64,000 nt of DNA, taken from positions 1,510,501 to 1,574,500 of the forward strand of contig NZ_CP098360.1 of assembly GCF_030388245.1 (NCBI RefSeq), in the 5' to 3' direction. A program made the translations under genes and the position numbers. Below the pieces are notes generated by a model. It saw only the letters and a program-made list of their open reading frames with translations, was not told the DNA's origin and ran no database searches. The stretch is from Paracoccus sp. TOH (GTDB lineage: Bacteria; Pseudomonadota; Alphaproteobacteria; Rhodobacterales; Rhodobacteraceae). Positions within the stretch are counted from its first letter, which is position 1. Each line of letters begins with the position of its first letter. Shown piece by piece: positions 7,385 to 17,730 of this stretch.

Positions 7385-9664
7385 TCATTTGTAATGGTCG
7401 ACCGGGGTGCCGGCGATGGCGCTCATGTTCAGCAACCCGCGGGTGGTGATCGAGGGGGTGACGATATGGGCGAGGTTGCCCATGCCCATCAGGATCGGTC
7501 CGACCTCGAGCCCGTTCGCCTTGAGCTTCAGTGCGTTCCTGACCCCCGAGGCCGAGTCGGTGCCCGAGAAGACCAGCACGTTCGCCGCGCCCTCGATGCG
7601 GGAATTCGGCAGCAGCCGCTCGCGGATGGTCGGGTCCAGCGCCGAATCGACATGCATTTCGCCGTCGAAGATGAAATCGACGCCGCGCGCCTGCAGGATC
7701 TCCATCGCCGCGCGCATCTTGCGCCCGGAATCGGTGTCGAGATTGCCGAATTGCGAATGGCTGCACAGCGCCACCTTGGGCGAGATGCCGAAGCGGCGCA
7801 CATGCCGGGCGGCGCCGATCGCCGTCTCGGCCACCTGTTCCGGGGTCGGCGAGTGGTTGACCTGGGTGTCGGCGATGAACAGCGGTCCGTCTTCCAGGAT
7901 CATCAGCGACAGCGCGCCATGCGGGCGCAGCCCGTCGCGGGCCAGGACCTGGGTGATGTAGTTCAGGTGCCAGCTGTACTGGCCGAAGGTGCCGCAGATC
8001 AGGCTGTCGGCCTCGTTGCGGTGCACCATGACGGCGCCGATGGCGGTGGTGTTGGTGCGCATGATGGCGCGGGCGACCTCGGGGGTGACGCCGCGCCGGG
8101 CCATCAGCTCGTGATAGGTGCCCCAATAGTCGCGATAGCGCGGGTCGTTTTCCGGGTTCACGATCTCGAAGTCGCGGCCGGGGCGGATCGGCAGGCCGGC
8201 GCGCTCGGCGCGCATCTCGATCACCTCGGGGCGGCCGATCAGGATCGGCGCGTCGGTGGTTTCCTCCAGCATGGCGTTGGCGGCGCGCAGCACCCGTTCG
8301 TCCTCGCCCTCGGCGAAGACGATGCGGCGGTTGGCGGTCGCCGCCGCCTCGAAGACCGGGCGCATGATCAGCGCCGAGCGGAAGACCGAGCCGTCCAGCT
8401 TGCGCTTGTAGGCGGCGATATCCTCCAGCGGCCGGGTGGCGACGCCGGTTTCCATCGCCGCTCTGGCCACGGCGGTCGAGACGACGCCGATCAGCCGCGG
8501 GTCGAAGGGCTTCGGGATCAGGTAGTCCGGGCCGAAGCTCAGCGTCTCGCCGCGATAGGCTGACGCCGCCTCGGCCGAGGTGGTGGCGCGGGCCAGCGCC
8601 GCGATGCCCTCGATGCAGGCCAGCTGCATCTCGTCGTTGATCGTGGTCGCGCCCACGTCCAGCGCGCCGCGGAAGATGAAGGGGAAGCACAGGACGTTGT
8701 TGACCTGGTTCGGATAGTCGCTGCGGCCGGTGGCGATGATCGCGTCGGGGGCGACGGCGCGGGCGTCCTCGGGCAGGATCTCGGGCGTGGGGTTGGCGAG
8801 CGCAAAGATGATCGGGCGCTTGGCCATGCGGGCGACCATCTCGGGCTTCAGCACGCCGGGGCCGGACAGGCCCAGGAACAGGTCCGCGCCCTCGATCACC
8901 TGGTCCAGCGTCCGCAGGTCGGATTTCTGCGCGTATTCCGCCTTTTGCGGCGTCATCTCCTCGGTCCGGCCGTCGTGGACCAGGCCGGCGATGTCGCACA
9001 GCCAGACATTCTCGCGCTTGACGCCCAGCTTCAGCAGCATGTTCAGGCAGGCGATGCCGGCCGCGCCGCCGCCGGTCGAGACCACCTTGATGTCCTGGAA
9101 CCGCTTGCCGGCGATGTGCAGCGCGTTGGTGGCGGCGGCGCCGACGACGATGGCGGTGCCGTGCTGGTCGTCGTGAAAGACCGGGATGTTCATCCGCTCG
9201 CGGCACAGCTTCTCGACGATGAAGCAGTCGGGGGCCTTGATGTCTTCCAGGTTGATGGCGCCGAAGGTCGGTTCCAGCGCGCAGACGATCTCGGCCATCT
9301 TTTCCGGGTCGGGCTGGTTCAGTTCGATGTCGAAGCAGTCGATATTGGCGAATTTCTTGAACAGGACCGCCTTGCCCTCCATCACCGGTTTCGAGGCGAT
9401 GGCGCCGATATTGCCCAGCCCCAGCACGGCGGTGCCGTTCGAGACCACGGCGACCAGATTGCCGCGCGCGGTATAGCGGGCGGCGGTGGCGGGATCGGCC
9501 TTGATTTCCAGGCAGGCCTCGGCCACGCCGGGGGAATAGGCGCGGCTCAGGTCGCGGCCGTTGGCAAGCGGCTTGGTCGCGCGCACCTCGAGCTTACCCG
9601 GATGCGGGAATTCGTGATAATCCAGTGCCGCCTGCCTGGCGTTGTCCTGCCGGCGTTCTTCCAT
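7385..9664 (-). CDS. maeB: NADP-dependent malic enzyme with C-terminal phosphotransacetylase-like domain
   Basis: Oxidatively decarboxylates malate to pyruvate, usually making NADPH, and links the TCA cycle to pyruvate. It has 759 residues in three parts. The malic N domain holds [12 protein letters not shown] and the metal-site motif HDDQHGTA. The NAD-binding domain holds [19 protein letters not shown] domain fills roughly residues 430-755. In this MaeB family the PTA domain is generally regulatory (acetyl-CoA sensing) rather than a transacetylase. The start [20 protein letters not shown] fits the family N-terminus. It is divergent from the cdd operon. Confidence 0.93.
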   Translation of the reverse strand: MEERRQDNARQAALDYHEFPHPGKLEVRATKPLANGRDLSRAYSPGVAEACLEIKADPATAARYTARGNLVAVVSNGTAVLGLGNIGAIASKPVMEGKAVLFKKFANIDCFDIELNQPDPEKMAEIVCALEPTFGAINLEDIKAPDCFIVEKLCRERMNIPVFHDDQHGTAIVVGAAATNALHIAGKRFQDIKVVSTGGGAAGIACLNMLLKLGVKRENVWLCDIAGLVHDGRTEEMTPQKAEYAQKSDLRTLDQVIEGADLFLGLSGPGVLKPEMVARMAKRPIIFALANPTPEILPEDARAVAPDAIIATGRSDYPNQVNNVLCFPFIFRGALDVGATTINDEMQLACIEGIAALARATTSAEAASAYRGETLSFGPDYLIPKPFDPRLIGVVSTAVARAAMETGVATRPLEDIAAYKRKLDGSVFRSALIMRPVFEAAATANRRIVFAEGEDERVLRAANAMLEETTDAPILIGRPEVIEMRAERAGLPIRPGRDFEIVNPENDPRYRDYWGTYHELMARRGVTPEVARAIMRTNTTAIGAVMVHRNEADSLICGTFGQYSWHLNYITQVLARDGLRPHGALSLMILEDGPLFIADTQVNHSPTPEQVAETAIGAARHVRRFGISPKVALCSHSQFGNLDTDSGRKMRAAMEILQARGVDFIFDGEMHVDSALDPTIRERLLPNSRIEGAANVLVFSGTDSASGVRNALKLKANGLEVGPILMGMGNLAHIVTPSITTRGLLNMSAIAGTPVDHYK

Positions 9665-9825
9665 GGCCAGAAACCTCTCCTCTCAAGATGGTTCAGCGTT
9701 AAACTATTTTTTCGCGGGGGAACAGGGGGCATCGCCGGCCGGGCGGCCCTCTGCCGGTCTTGCATCGGGACGGGGGCGCGCGCAAAACTGGAAGCGGCAA
9801 GGCGGTGGCGAAAAAGGGGACCGGC

Positions 9826-10221
9826 ATGACGCTTCTGGATGCGGCGCGCGAGGTGCGGGAGCGGGCCTATGCGCCCTATTCGAAATTCAAGGTCGGCGCG
9901 GCGGTGCGCGGCGCCTCGGGCCGGATCTATGCCGGCTGCAATGTCGAGAACGTCGCCTATCCCGAGGGTACCTGCGCCGAGGCCGGGGCCATCGCCCTGA
10001 TGGTCGCCTCGGGCGAGACCGAGTTGGTCGAGGTCGCGGTGATGGCCGACAGCCCGACCCCGGTGCCGCCCTGCGGCGGCTGCCGGCAGAAGCTGGCCGA
10101 GTTCGGCCGCGCCGATACCCCGGTTCTGCTGGCCACCGTCCGCGGCGCCGAGCTGGCCACCACCATCGGCGAGCTGCTGCCCGGACGTTTCGACATCTCG
10201 CATCTCTCGGGCACCGAATGA
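9826..10221 (+). CDS. cdd: Cytidine deaminase
   Basis: Deaminates cytidine and deoxycytidine to uridine and deoxyuridine; first gene of a nucleoside-salvage operon. It has 131 residues, the small homotetrameric type. Zinc and catalytic motifs are CNVENVAYPEGTCAEAGAI (CAE, with the Glu as proton shuttle) and PCGGCRQ, giving three Cys ligands. The start MTLLDAAREVRERAY at 9826 has AAAAAGGGGA just upstream; the frame is open to 9760 but that part lacks family similarity. Its last 4 bases overlap deoA. Confidence 0.94.
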   Translation: MTLLDAAREVRERAYAPYSKFKVGAAVRGASGRIYAGCNVENVAYPEGTCAEAGAIALMVASGETELVEVAVMADSPTPVPPCGGCRQKLAEFGRADTPVLLATVRGAELATTIGELLPGRFDISHLSGTE

Positions 10222-11522
10222 CGCCAGCCGATCCCCGTCTGGATCCGCGTCCGGTGATCGCCGCCGTCCGCGACGGGCGCGGGCTGGACGGGGCCGGCGC
10301 GGCGCTGATCGCCCGCGGCCTGGCCGAGGGCTGGGTCAGCGACGCCCAGGCCGGGGCCTTCGCCATGGCGGTGCTGATGCGCGGCCTGGACGCGGCGGGG
10401 CGGGTGGCGCTGACGCTGGCCATGCGCGATTCCGGCGACGTGCTGCGCTGGGACTTGCCGGGGCCGGTGGTGGACAAGCATTCGACCGGCGGCATCGGCG
10501 ATACGGTCAGCCTGATCCTGGCGCCGCTGGCCGCCTGTTGCGGCGCCTATGTGCCGATGATCTCGGGTCGGGGGCTGGGCCATACCGGCGGCACGCTGGA
10601 CAAGCTCGAGGCCATCCCCGGCTTCCGCACCGCGCTGGCCGAGGACGAGTTTCGCCGCGTGGTGGCCGGGACCGGCTGCGCCATCGTCGCGGCGGGGCCC
10701 GAGCTGGCGCCGGCGGATGCGCGGCTTTACGCGATTCGCGACGAAAGCGCGACGGTCGGCTCGCTGGACCTGATCACCGCCTCGATCCTGTCGAAGAAGC
10801 TGGCGGCGGGGCTCGATGCGCTGGTGCTGGACGTGAAGCAGGGCTCGGGCGCCTTCCTGCGCAATCCGCAGGCGGCGCTGGACCTGGCGCGCGCCCTGGT
10901 CTCGACCGCGCAGGGCGCCGGCTGCCGGGTCCGGGCGCTGGTGACCGACATGGACCAGCCGCTGGCCCGCGCCGCCGGCAACGCGCTGGAACTGCGCGAG
11001 GCCATCGCCGTCTTGACCGGCGCCCAGGGGCAGGGCGCGCTGCGCGAGCTGTCGCTGTCGCTGTCCGCGGCCTGCCTCGATCTGGTCGGGCTTTCCGGGG
11101 CCGGGGCGGCGCTGCAAGGCGGCGCGGCGGCCGAGCGTTTCGCCCGCATGGTGGTGGCGCAAGGCGGGCCGGCCGACCTGCTCGACCGTCCCGACCGCCA
11201 CCTGCCGGCCGCGCCGGTGATCCGCCCCGTGCCCGGCCATGGCCGCGTCGCCGCCATCGACACCGAGGCGCTGGGGCACGCCGTGGTGGCGCTTGGCGGC
11301 GGCCGGCTGCATGCCGGCGACCGCATCGACCCGCGGGTGGGTCTTGCGGATCTGCTGCGCATCGGCGAAGAGGCCGGCGCGGGCCGCCCCCTGGCCTTCG
11401 TCCATGCCGCCTCGGAAGCGGCGGCCGAGGCGGCGGTCGCCACGGTGCAGGCCGCCTATCTGCTGGGCGACGGGCCGGGACCGGGCCCGCTGATCCGCTG
11501 CGAGGTATCGCCCGATGACTGA
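10218..11522 (+). CDS. deoA: Thymidine phosphorylase
   Basis: Phosphorolyses thymidine and deoxyuridine to the free base plus 2-deoxyribose-1-phosphate. It has 434 residues. The phosphate-binding signature VVDKHSTGGIGDTVSL lies near residue 80, followed by MISGRGLGHTGGTLDKLE and LDVKQGSGAF, all diagnostic of the nucleoside phosphorylase type II fold. The ATG overlaps the cdd stop (ATGA) and the gene end overlaps deoB by 8 bases. Its sugar product feeds DeoB directly, matching the gene order. Confidence 0.95.
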   Translation: MTPADPRLDPRPVIAAVRDGRGLDGAGAALIARGLAEGWVSDAQAGAFAMAVLMRGLDAAGRVALTLAMRDSGDVLRWDLPGPVVDKHSTGGIGDTVSLILAPLAACCGAYVPMISGRGLGHTGGTLDKLEAIPGFRTALAEDEFRRVVAGTGCAIVAAGPELAPADARLYAIRDESATVGSLDLITASILSKKLAAGLDALVLDVKQGSGAFLRNPQAALDLARALVSTAQGAGCRVRALVTDMDQPLARAAGNALELREAIAVLTGAQGQGALRELSLSLSAACLDLVGLSGAGAALQGGAAAERFARMVVAQGGPADLLDRPDRHLPAAPVIRPVPGHGRVAAIDTEALGHAVVALGGGRLHAGDRIDPRVGLADLLRIGEEAGAGRPLAFVHAASEAAAEAAVATVQAAYLLGDGPGPGPLIRCEVSPDD

Positions 11523-12699
11523 CAGTCGCGCCTTCCTGATCGTCATGGATTCGGTCGGCATCGGCGGCGCCCCCGACGCGGCCGAGTTCTTCAACGACGG
11601 CCTGCCCGATAGCGGCGCCAATACCCTGGCCCATATCGCCCGGGCGTGCCCGCTGGCCATGCCCAATCTCGACGGGCTCGGCCTGGGCGCGGCGGTCCGG
11701 CTGGCCAGCGGCGAGGCGGCGCCCGGCCTCGATGCCCGGCCGCAGGGGCTTTGGGGCGCCGCGACCGAAGTGTCGCGCGGCAAGGACACCCCCTCGGGCC
11801 ATTGGGAGATCGCCGGCGTGCCGGTGCCGTGGGAGTGGCATTATTTCCCCGATACCCGCCCGGCTTTTCCGCCCGAGCTGACCGCCCGCATCGCGCAGGC
11901 CGCCGGCACCGAAGGCATCCTCGGCAACGAGCACGCCTCGGGCACCGAGGTGATCGCGCGGCTGGGCGCCGAGCATCTGCGCGGCGGCTGGCCGATCTGC
12001 TACACCTCGGCCGACAGCGTGCTGCAGATCGCCGCGCATGAGCAGGCCTTCGGGCTCGAGCGGCTGTACCGGCTGTGCCGGGACGTGGCGGCCATGGTCC
12101 ATCCCCTGCGCGTCGGCCGGGTCATCGCCCGGCCCTTCACCGGGGCCGAGGGGGCTTTCACCCGCACCGCCAACCGCCGCGACTATGCCATCGCGCCGCC
12201 CGGCCGGACCATCCTCGACGCGGCGCAGGCGGCCGGGCGCGTCACCCATGCCATCGGCAAGATCGGCGACATCTTCAGCCATCGCGGCATCGACCGGCTG
12301 CACAAGGGCCGGTCCGATGCCGATCTGGCCGAACACCTGCTGCGGCTCGCCGACGAGGCCGAGCCGGGCAGCCTGACCTTTGCCAATTTCGTCGAGTTCG
12401 ACAGCCTCTACGGCCACCGCCGCGACATCAAGGGTTATGCCCGGGCGCTGGAATGGTTCGACGGCGTGGCCGGCGCGCTGATGCGGCGGCTGCGGCCCGG
12501 CGACCTGGCGCTGTTCACCGCCGACCATGGCAACGATCCCAGCTGGCACGGCACCGACCACACCCGCGAACGGGTGCCGGTTCTGGGCTGGGGCTATGGC
12601 GCGCGCGCGGTCGGGCTGGTGGGCTTTGCCGATATCGGTGCCTCGGTCGCCGCGCATCTGGGCCTGCCGCAGGTCAGGCCGGGGAGAGCCTTCCTGTGA
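11515..12699 (+). CDS. deoB: Phosphopentomutase
   Basis: Interconverts (deoxy)ribose-1-phosphate and (deoxy)ribose-5-phosphate, using the DeoA product. It has 394 residues of the alkaline-phosphatase superfamily. The N-terminal metal site reads MDSVGIGGAPDA. TPSGHWEI holds the phosphorylated Thr region, and TADHGNDPSWHGTDHTRE is the second metal site with His and Asp ligands. A DeoB-specific insert fills the middle. It starts inside the end of deoA and its TGA overlaps the add GTG, so the operon is translated as a tightly coupled unit. Confidence 0.95.
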   Translation: MTDSRAFLIVMDSVGIGGAPDAAEFFNDGLPDSGANTLAHIARACPLAMPNLDGLGLGAAVRLASGEAAPGLDARPQGLWGAATEVSRGKDTPSGHWEIAGVPVPWEWHYFPDTRPAFPPELTARIAQAAGTEGILGNEHASGTEVIARLGAEHLRGGWPICYTSADSVLQIAAHEQAFGLERLYRLCRDVAAMVHPLRVGRVIARPFTGAEGAFTRTANRRDYAIAPPGRTILDAAQAAGRVTHAIGKIGDIFSHRGIDRLHKGRSDADLAEHLLRLADEAEPGSLTFANFVEFDSLYGHRRDIKGYARALEWFDGVAGALMRRLRPGDLALFTADHGNDPSWHGTDHTRERVPVLGWGYGARAVGLVGFADIGASVAAHLGLPQVRPGRAFL

Positions 12700-13664
12700 A
12701 ATCCGTGAAGAAGATCGAGCTGCACCTGCACCTGGAAGGCGCCGCGCCGCCGGGCTTCATCCGCGCGCTGGCGGCCGAGAAGCAGCGCGACATCGGCGGC
12801 ATCTTCGACGCGCGCGGCGCCTATGCCTATCGCGGCTTCGACGAGTTCCTGCGCGTCTACGAGGCTGCGACCTCGGTCCTGACCGGTCCGCGCGACTATG
12901 CCCGGCTGCTGGCCGAGGTGCTGGCGGAATGCGCCGAACAGGGCGCGATCTATGCCGAGCTGTTCGTCTCGCCCGAGTTCTGCGGCGGCGCCGAGCTTTC
13001 GGCCTGGCGCGACTATCTCGCCGCGATGGAGGAGGTCGCCGCCGCGGCCGAGCGCGACGGCATCGCCAGCCGCGCCATCCTGACCGCGATCCGGCATTTC
13101 GGCCCGGAACGCGCCCGCCGGACGGCGCTTTGCGCCGCCGAGACCGCGGGCGGCTGGGTCGCCGGCTTCGGCATCGGCGGCGCCGAGAATGTCGGCGAAC
13201 TGCGCGATTTCGCCTGGTCCTTCGATTGCGCGCGCGAGGCCGGGCTGGGCCTGACCGCCCATGCCGGCGAATGGCGCGGGCCGGAGTCGGTCCGCGATGC
13301 CCTGTCGCTGGGCGTTGCCCGCATCGGCCACGGCATCCGCGCCGTCGAGGACCCGGCGCTCCTCCGCGACCTGGCCGAGCGCGGCACCACGCTGGAGGTC
13401 TGTCCGGGTTCCAATGTCGCGCTCGGCATCGTGCCGTCCTGGTCCGCCCATCCCATCGCCCGGCTGGCCGATGCGGGCGTGCGGGTCACGGTCTCGACCG
13501 ACGATCCGCCCTTCTTCCACACTTCGCTTTCCCGCGAATACCAGATGCTTGCCGATGCCTTCGGCTGGGCCGAAGATGAGTTCCGGCAGATGAACCTCTG
13601 GGCCGTCGATGCGGCATTCTGCGACGAGACCACCCGCACCCGCCTGCGAAAGGACCTGACATGA
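12696..13664 (+). CDS. add: Adenosine deaminase
   Basis: Deaminates adenosine and deoxyadenosine to inosine and deoxyinosine. It has 322 residues, a TIM-barrel amidohydrolase. Zinc ligands and active-site elements are HLHLEG at the N-terminus, HAGEW (the catalytic Glu), IGHGIRA and STDDPPFF near the C-terminus. The start is a GTG at 12696 overlapping the deoB TGA (GTGA), preceded by GGGGAGAG; no ATG is near in frame and the longer open frame upstream lies over deoB. Adenine deaminase is a related alternative, but the HAGEW context favours adenosine deaminase. Confidence 0.88.
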   Translation: MKSVKKIELHLHLEGAAPPGFIRALAAEKQRDIGGIFDARGAYAYRGFDEFLRVYEAATSVLTGPRDYARLLAEVLAECAEQGAIYAELFVSPEFCGGAELSAWRDYLAAMEEVAAAAERDGIASRAILTAIRHFGPERARRTALCAAETAGGWVAGFGIGGAENVGELRDFAWSFDCAREAGLGLTAHAGEWRGPESVRDALSLGVARIGHGIRAVEDPALLRDLAERGTTLEVCPGSNVALGIVPSWSAHPIARLADAGVRVTVSTDDPPFFHTSLSREYQMLADAFGWAEDEFRQMNLWAVDAAFCDETTRTRLRKDLT

Positions 13665-14293
13665 CCCGGCACCTGACCATCGTCGACCACCCCCTGGTGC
13701 AGCACAAGCTGACGATCATGCGCCAGAAGGATGTTTCCACCGCGGGTTTCCGCCGCCTGCTGCGCGAGATCAGCCTGTTGCTGGCCTATGAGGTCACGCG
13801 CGAGCTGGAGCTGACCACGATCCGCATCGAGACGCCGCTTTGCGAGATGGAGGCGCCGACGCTCGAAGGCAAGAAGCTGGCGCTGATCTCGATCCTGCGG
13901 GCCGGGAACGGGCTTCTGGACGGCATTCTCGAGCTGATCCCGGGCGCGCGCGTGGGCTTTGTCGGCCTGTATCGCGACCCCGAGACGCTGCAGCCGGTGG
14001 AATATTACTGCAAGGTTCCGAAGGAATTGGACGCGCGCATGACCATCGTGGTCGATCCGATGCTGGCCACCGGCAACAGCTCGGTCGCGGCCATCGACAT
14101 GCTGAAGGAACGCGGCGCGAAAAACCTGCGATTCCTGTGCCTTCTGGCCGCGCCCGAGGGGGTCGAGCGCATGCGGCAGGCCCATCCCGACGTGCCGATC
14201 TTTACCGCCGCGCTGGATGAGCGGCTGGACGATCACGGCTATATCGTGCCGGGCCTGGGCGATGCCGGAGACCGCATGTTCGGCACCAAATAG
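13661..14293 (+). CDS. upp: Uracil phosphoribosyltransferase
   Basis: Makes UMP from uracil and PRPP, closing the salvage route begun by cdd and deoA. It has 210 residues, the standard length. [12 protein letters not shown] at the N-terminus, the [10 protein letters not shown] segment, the PRPP loop [12 protein letters not shown] near residue 128, and the uracil-binding C-terminus [13 protein letters not shown] are all present. The ATG overlaps the add stop (ATGA). It is the last gene of the cdd-deoA-deoB-add-upp operon. Confidence 0.96.
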   Translation: MTRHLTIVDHPLVQHKLTIMRQKDVSTAGFRRLLREISLLLAYEVTRELELTTIRIETPLCEMEAPTLEGKKLALISILRAGNGLLDGILELIPGARVGFVGLYRDPETLQPVEYYCKVPKELDARMTIVVDPMLATGNSSVAAIDMLKERGAKNLRFLCLLAAPEGVERMRQAHPDVPIFTAALDERLDDHGYIVPGLGDAGDRMFGTK

Positions 14294-14364
14294 GCCGGCG
14301 TTAACCGCAGGTTCAGGGTTTTTGCCCTATCACCGTCCCAAAGGGCCGATTCGGGAACGGGACG

Positions 14365-15444
14365 ATGCTGTGGATGCTGCGGATGATGCTGGCGCTGCTG
14401 CCGGGGCTGGCGCTGGCCCAGGATCTGCGCCCGGCCGAGGAACCGCCGGCGGATTTCTTTGCCCGGCAATATATCGACAGCCGGGGCTGCGTGTTCCTGC
14501 GCGACGATGCCGGGCTGTGGGCGCCGCGCCTGGCGCGCGACGGCTCGGCGACCTGCGGCTATCCGCCGACGCTGTCGGCGCGCGGGCTGGACGGCAAGCC
14601 GCGGCTGCGGGCGCTGGACCCCGATGCCGGGCGCAGCCATGCCGAGTTGCTGGAGGAAGCGCTGTCCCAGGCCGTCATCACCAACCTGCGGCCGGGCGAG
14701 CTGGCCAGCGACCCCCGGCCGATGGAGACCCTGCCCGACAGGGGCGGCGAGCCTGCCTCGGCCGGCCCGGCCGAGGCCTTGCGCGCGGCGCTGAGCGCGG
14801 CGCCGGCCCTGCGTCAGGGCATGGGCGGGGCGTTGCAGCCGAATCGCCGGCTGTGCGAACTGCTGGGCTATGACGGCGCGCCGGGCGCGGCCCGGCTGGG
14901 CGCGGACCCGTCGCAGGGCTATTGCGGCTCGCTGAACCCAGCGGACCTGTCGCGTCTCAGCTTCATGCGCCCGGCCGGCCATCCGGCCACCGCCACGGCC
15001 GCGCGGGTCGCGCCGCTGCCGCCAGCGGCGACAGCGCAAGCCGCGACGGTGCCGGGGCTGGGCCGCCAAACCGTTCCCGGGCCTGTGCCGGCCGCGAAGC
15101 CGGCCGCTGCGGCACGAGCGATCGTCCCCCAGGACAAGCCCGGGACCAGGCCGCAGCCGGCCGGCAAGAGCCACGGGGGTGCTGGCGCCGCGACCTCCGC
15201 CGTCGGCACCATCCCCGCGGGCGCGCGCTATGTGCAGCTTGGGACCTTCGGCAATCCCGACAATGCCGAGCGCGCGGCCCGGCGGCTGGCCGGGCTGGGC
15301 TATCCGGTGCTGCGTGGCAGGGACCGGGTGAACGGGCGCGAGGTGCAGTTCATCATGGCCGGCCCGTTCGACGACCGCGAATCCATCGTGCGCGCGCTGG
15401 ATGCCATCCGCCGCGCCGGCTATCGCGATGCCTTCCCACGCTGA
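14365..15444 (+). CDS. Secreted SPOR-domain protein
   Basis: Exported protein of 359 residues. Residues 1-18 form a signal peptide (two Met-rich hydrophobic stretches ending in ALA before QDL). A central part of about 200 residues has scattered Cys, followed by an Ala/Pro-rich linker. The C-terminal SPOR domain occupies roughly the last 75 residues (YVQLGTFGNPDNAERAARRL through FIMAGPFDDRESIVRALDAI). SPOR domains bind denuded glycan strands at division septa, so a periplasmic cell-wall role is likely. It begins 71 bases after upp, probably with its own transcript. The central region is not a family I recognise. Confidence 0.8.
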   Translation: MLWMLRMMLALLPGLALAQDLRPAEEPPADFFARQYIDSRGCVFLRDDAGLWAPRLARDGSATCGYPPTLSARGLDGKPRLRALDPDAGRSHAELLEEALSQAVITNLRPGELASDPRPMETLPDRGGEPASAGPAEALRAALSAAPALRQGMGGALQPNRRLCELLGYDGAPGAARLGADPSQGYCGSLNPADLSRLSFMRPAGHPATATAARVAPLPPAATAQAATVPGLGRQTVPGPVPAAKPAAAARAIVPQDKPGTRPQPAGKSHGGAGAATSAVGTIPAGARYVQLGTFGNPDNAERAARRLAGLGYPVLRGRDRVNGREVQFIMAGPFDDRESIVRALDAIRRAGYRDAFPR

Positions 15445-15469
15445 CCCAAGCTGGCGGGCGGTCCTGGGG

Positions 15470-15523
15470 CGGATGGGCGGCTGGCTGCGGGCCGCCGCCG
15501 CCTGCCTGCGGCCCCGCCATCCG
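15470..15523. terminator. Possible bidirectional terminator between convergent genes
   Basis: Nested complementary arms lie between the SPOR gene (+) and the membrane-protein gene (-). The outer pair is CGGATGG (15470-15476) with CCATCCG (15517-15523). The inner pair is GGGCCGC (15489-15495) with GCGGCCC (15508-15514). No U-tract is seen on either strand. Confidence 0.4.
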
Positions 15524-15526
15524 GCG

Positions 15527-16546
15527 TCACTGGTCGCAGATCTCCTGCAGGGCGATCCATTGCCGGTCGCTCAGCACCGGCTTGGGCGCGGCGGTGCGGA
15601 ACGGGTCGGCCTCGATCAGGCCCAGCGTGGCCTCTCCGGTCGGGTCCAGCGAGCGGGCATAGGGCTCGCTCGAGAGGCCGGCACGGGTGAAATAGGCCAG
15701 CAACTGCTCGTCCTCGGGGCGTGGCACCGGATCGGCCAGCAGTTTCTCGCCATAGCCCGACAGCGAGGCTGCCGGCAGCGTTCCCGCCGTCAGCAGGTGG
15801 AAGGTCGCCCGCGGTCCGGCATAGCGCAGCGCGGCCAGCAGCGGGTCGTTCGCGACCGCCGCCGCCTGCGCGGCGAGGATATGGCCCGCCGCAACCTCGG
15901 GCGAGAGTTGGCCTTCGATCAGGTCCTCGCCCAGCAGGGTGATCGGGCCGGGCAGGCGAAGCGCCCCGCGCAGCGTGGCCGGGACCACGGCGATCTGCGC
16001 CTCGGGGCCCATCAGCCGCATCGCCAGCTTCTGGCGCACCATGTCGCCCGCGGGCCGCGAGCAGGGGCTGCCGGTGGTCTTGGCGATCTCGGCCAGCACC
16101 ATGCGCCCGATTTCCGCGCGTTGCGCCGGCGGGGCGATGTCGGCGGCATGTCGCACCAGCGCCGGCGGCACCCAGAACAGCGCCAGCACCGCCATGACCG
16201 CGGCGGCGCCCAGCATCAGCCCGCCGCGCAACCGGCCGGGATGCGGCTTGCTGGCCTCGATCACCTGATGCACCTTGGAGATCGCCGCGATCATCAGCTC
16301 GTCGTCGATTTCCAGCTCTTCGCCGGCATCGGCGCCGCCCGGCGCGTAGCGGGCCGGCAGCTTGCCGGGGTTGAGCCGCGTCACCGCCGGCAGCGACCAA
16401 TGCGCCAGCGGCATTTCCGAGCGCGGATCGGTCAGCACCAACGTCGCATCGCCGAACGAGACGATGACGTCGCGCAGCTGCGATTTCGGCGTCTCGCGCC
16501 AGATTCCCGCTGCCTCCAGCCGTTGATATTGGTTCAGCGCTGTCAT
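15527..16546 (-). CDS. Single-pass membrane protein of unknown function (M48-like layout without HExxH)
   Basis: A 339-residue protein with one clear membrane segment near residues 125-148 (GLMLGAAAVMAVLALFWVPPAL), an N-terminal cytosolic part and a long C-terminal part. The segment ALRLPGPITLLGEDLIEGQLSPEVAAGHILA resembles the region of M48-type proteins before the zinc motif, but HExxH is absent, so peptidase activity is not supported. The likely start is MTALNQYQ at 16546; the frame is open to 16591. I cannot name a function. It is convergent with the SPOR gene. Confidence 0.65.
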   Translation of the reverse strand: MTALNQYQRLEAAGIWRETPKSQLRDVIVSFGDATLVLTDPRSEMPLAHWSLPAVTRLNPGKLPARYAPGGADAGEELEIDDELMIAAISKVHQVIEASKPHPGRLRGGLMLGAAAVMAVLALFWVPPALVRHAADIAPPAQRAEIGRMVLAEIAKTTGSPCSRPAGDMVRQKLAMRLMGPEAQIAVVPATLRGALRLPGPITLLGEDLIEGQLSPEVAAGHILAAQAAAVANDPLLAALRYAGPRATFHLLTAGTLPAASLSGYGEKLLADPVPRPEDEQLLAYFTRAGLSSEPYARSLDPTGEATLGLIEADPFRTAAPKPVLSDRQWIALQEICDQ

Positions 16547-16822
16547 TGCTGCGCGACCGGCCTCCGCTGCCTTTTCCCGACCATAAGCCAAGCCCGGCGC
16601 CGGTCAACGGCCCCTGTTGTCACGGAAATTCCGCGCCGGCGCCAGAGTGTCCGCGATGGGCCGCGACAAAATTCGCCATGCGCCCGAGGGCGGTCGCAGG
16701 GGCGCCCCCGGTCCCGCGCGAAACCCGCATGCAGCGCCTTCCGCATCCTGCCGGACCACCGTCACGGTCCCGGCCGGTTCGCGCCCTGCACAGGGGACGG
16801 GAACGAGGCGGACCAGCCGGGC

Positions 16823-17728
16823 TCAGGCGTTTTCGGGGACGGCCATGCCGCGCTCGCGCGCCAGTTCGCGGATGCGGTTCTGCAGCTTTTCAAAGGCGCG
16901 CACCTCGATCTGGCGGATGCGCTCGCGCGAGACGTCGTAGCGCGAGGACAGGTCCTCGAGCGTCATCGGATCGTCGCGCAGCCGGCGCTCCATCAGGATG
17001 TCCTTTTCGCGGTCGTTCAGCACGTCCATGGCGGCGATCAGCATCTCGCGCCGCGTCGACAGCTCGTCGGCCTCGGCGAAGGCCTCGGCTTGGTTGGCGT
17101 CCTCGTCCTCCAGCCAGTCCTGCCATTGCGCCGTCGATTCGCCGTCGCCCGAGCCCACCGTCGCGTTCAGCGAGGCATCGCCCCCCGACAGCCGGCGGTT
17201 CATGTCGATGACTTCCTGTTCGGAGACGTTCAGGTCGTTGGCGATCTGGGCGACGTTCTCGGGGCGCAGGTCGCCTTCCTCCAGCGCGCCCAGCTTGGAC
17301 TTGGCCTTGCGCAGGTTGAAGAACAGCTTCTTCTGCGCGCTGGTCGTGCCCATCTTCACCAGCGACCAGGACCGCAAGATGTATTCCTGGATCGAGGCGC
17401 GGATCCACCACATCGCATAGGTGGCCAGCCGGAAGCCCTTTTCCGGATCGAAGCGCTTGACCGCCTGCATCAGGCCGACATTCGCCTCGGAGATCACCTC
17501 GGCCTGCGGCAGGCCGTAGCCGCGATAGCCCATGGCGATCTTGGCGGCGAGCCGCAGGTGGCTGGTCACCAGCTTCTGCGCCGCCTCGGGATCCTCGTGA
17601 TCGGTCCAGCGCTTGGCCAGCATGTATTCCTCCTCCGGCTCCAGCAGGGGAAACTTGCGGATTTCCTGCAAGTAGCGGTTCAAGCCCTGTTCGGGGCTGG
17701 GGGCCGGAAGGTTCGTGTAGTTCGCCAT
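16823..17728 (-). CDS. rpoH: RNA polymerase heat-shock sigma factor RpoH (sigma-32)
   Basis: Directs RNA polymerase to heat-shock and stress promoters. It has 301 residues. Region 2 includes the core-binding and -10 recognition helix YAMWWIRASIQEYIL near residue 104. The RpoH box QKKLFFNLR at residues 132-140 distinguishes RpoH from RpoD. Region 4 ends with a helix-turn-helix (TLEDLSSRYDVSRERIRQIE). Alphaproteobacteria often carry two rpoH genes; which paralogue this is cannot be told here. rluD is 66 bases upstream on the same strand, with a hairpin and T-run between. The hsp20 operon at 29.2-29.9 kb is a plausible target. Confidence 0.95.
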   Translation of the reverse strand: MANYTNLPAPSPEQGLNRYLQEIRKFPLLEPEEEYMLAKRWTDHEDPEAAQKLVTSHLRLAAKIAMGYRGYGLPQAEVISEANVGLMQAVKRFDPEKGFRLATYAMWWIRASIQEYILRSWSLVKMGTTSAQKKLFFNLRKAKSKLGALEEGDLRPENVAQIANDLNVSEQEVIDMNRRLSGGDASLNATVGSGDGESTAQWQDWLEDEDANQAEAFAEADELSTRREMLIAAMDVLNDREKDILMERRLRDDPMTLEDLSSRYDVSRERIRQIEVRAFEKLQNRIRELARERGMAVPENA

Positions 17729-17730
17729 CT

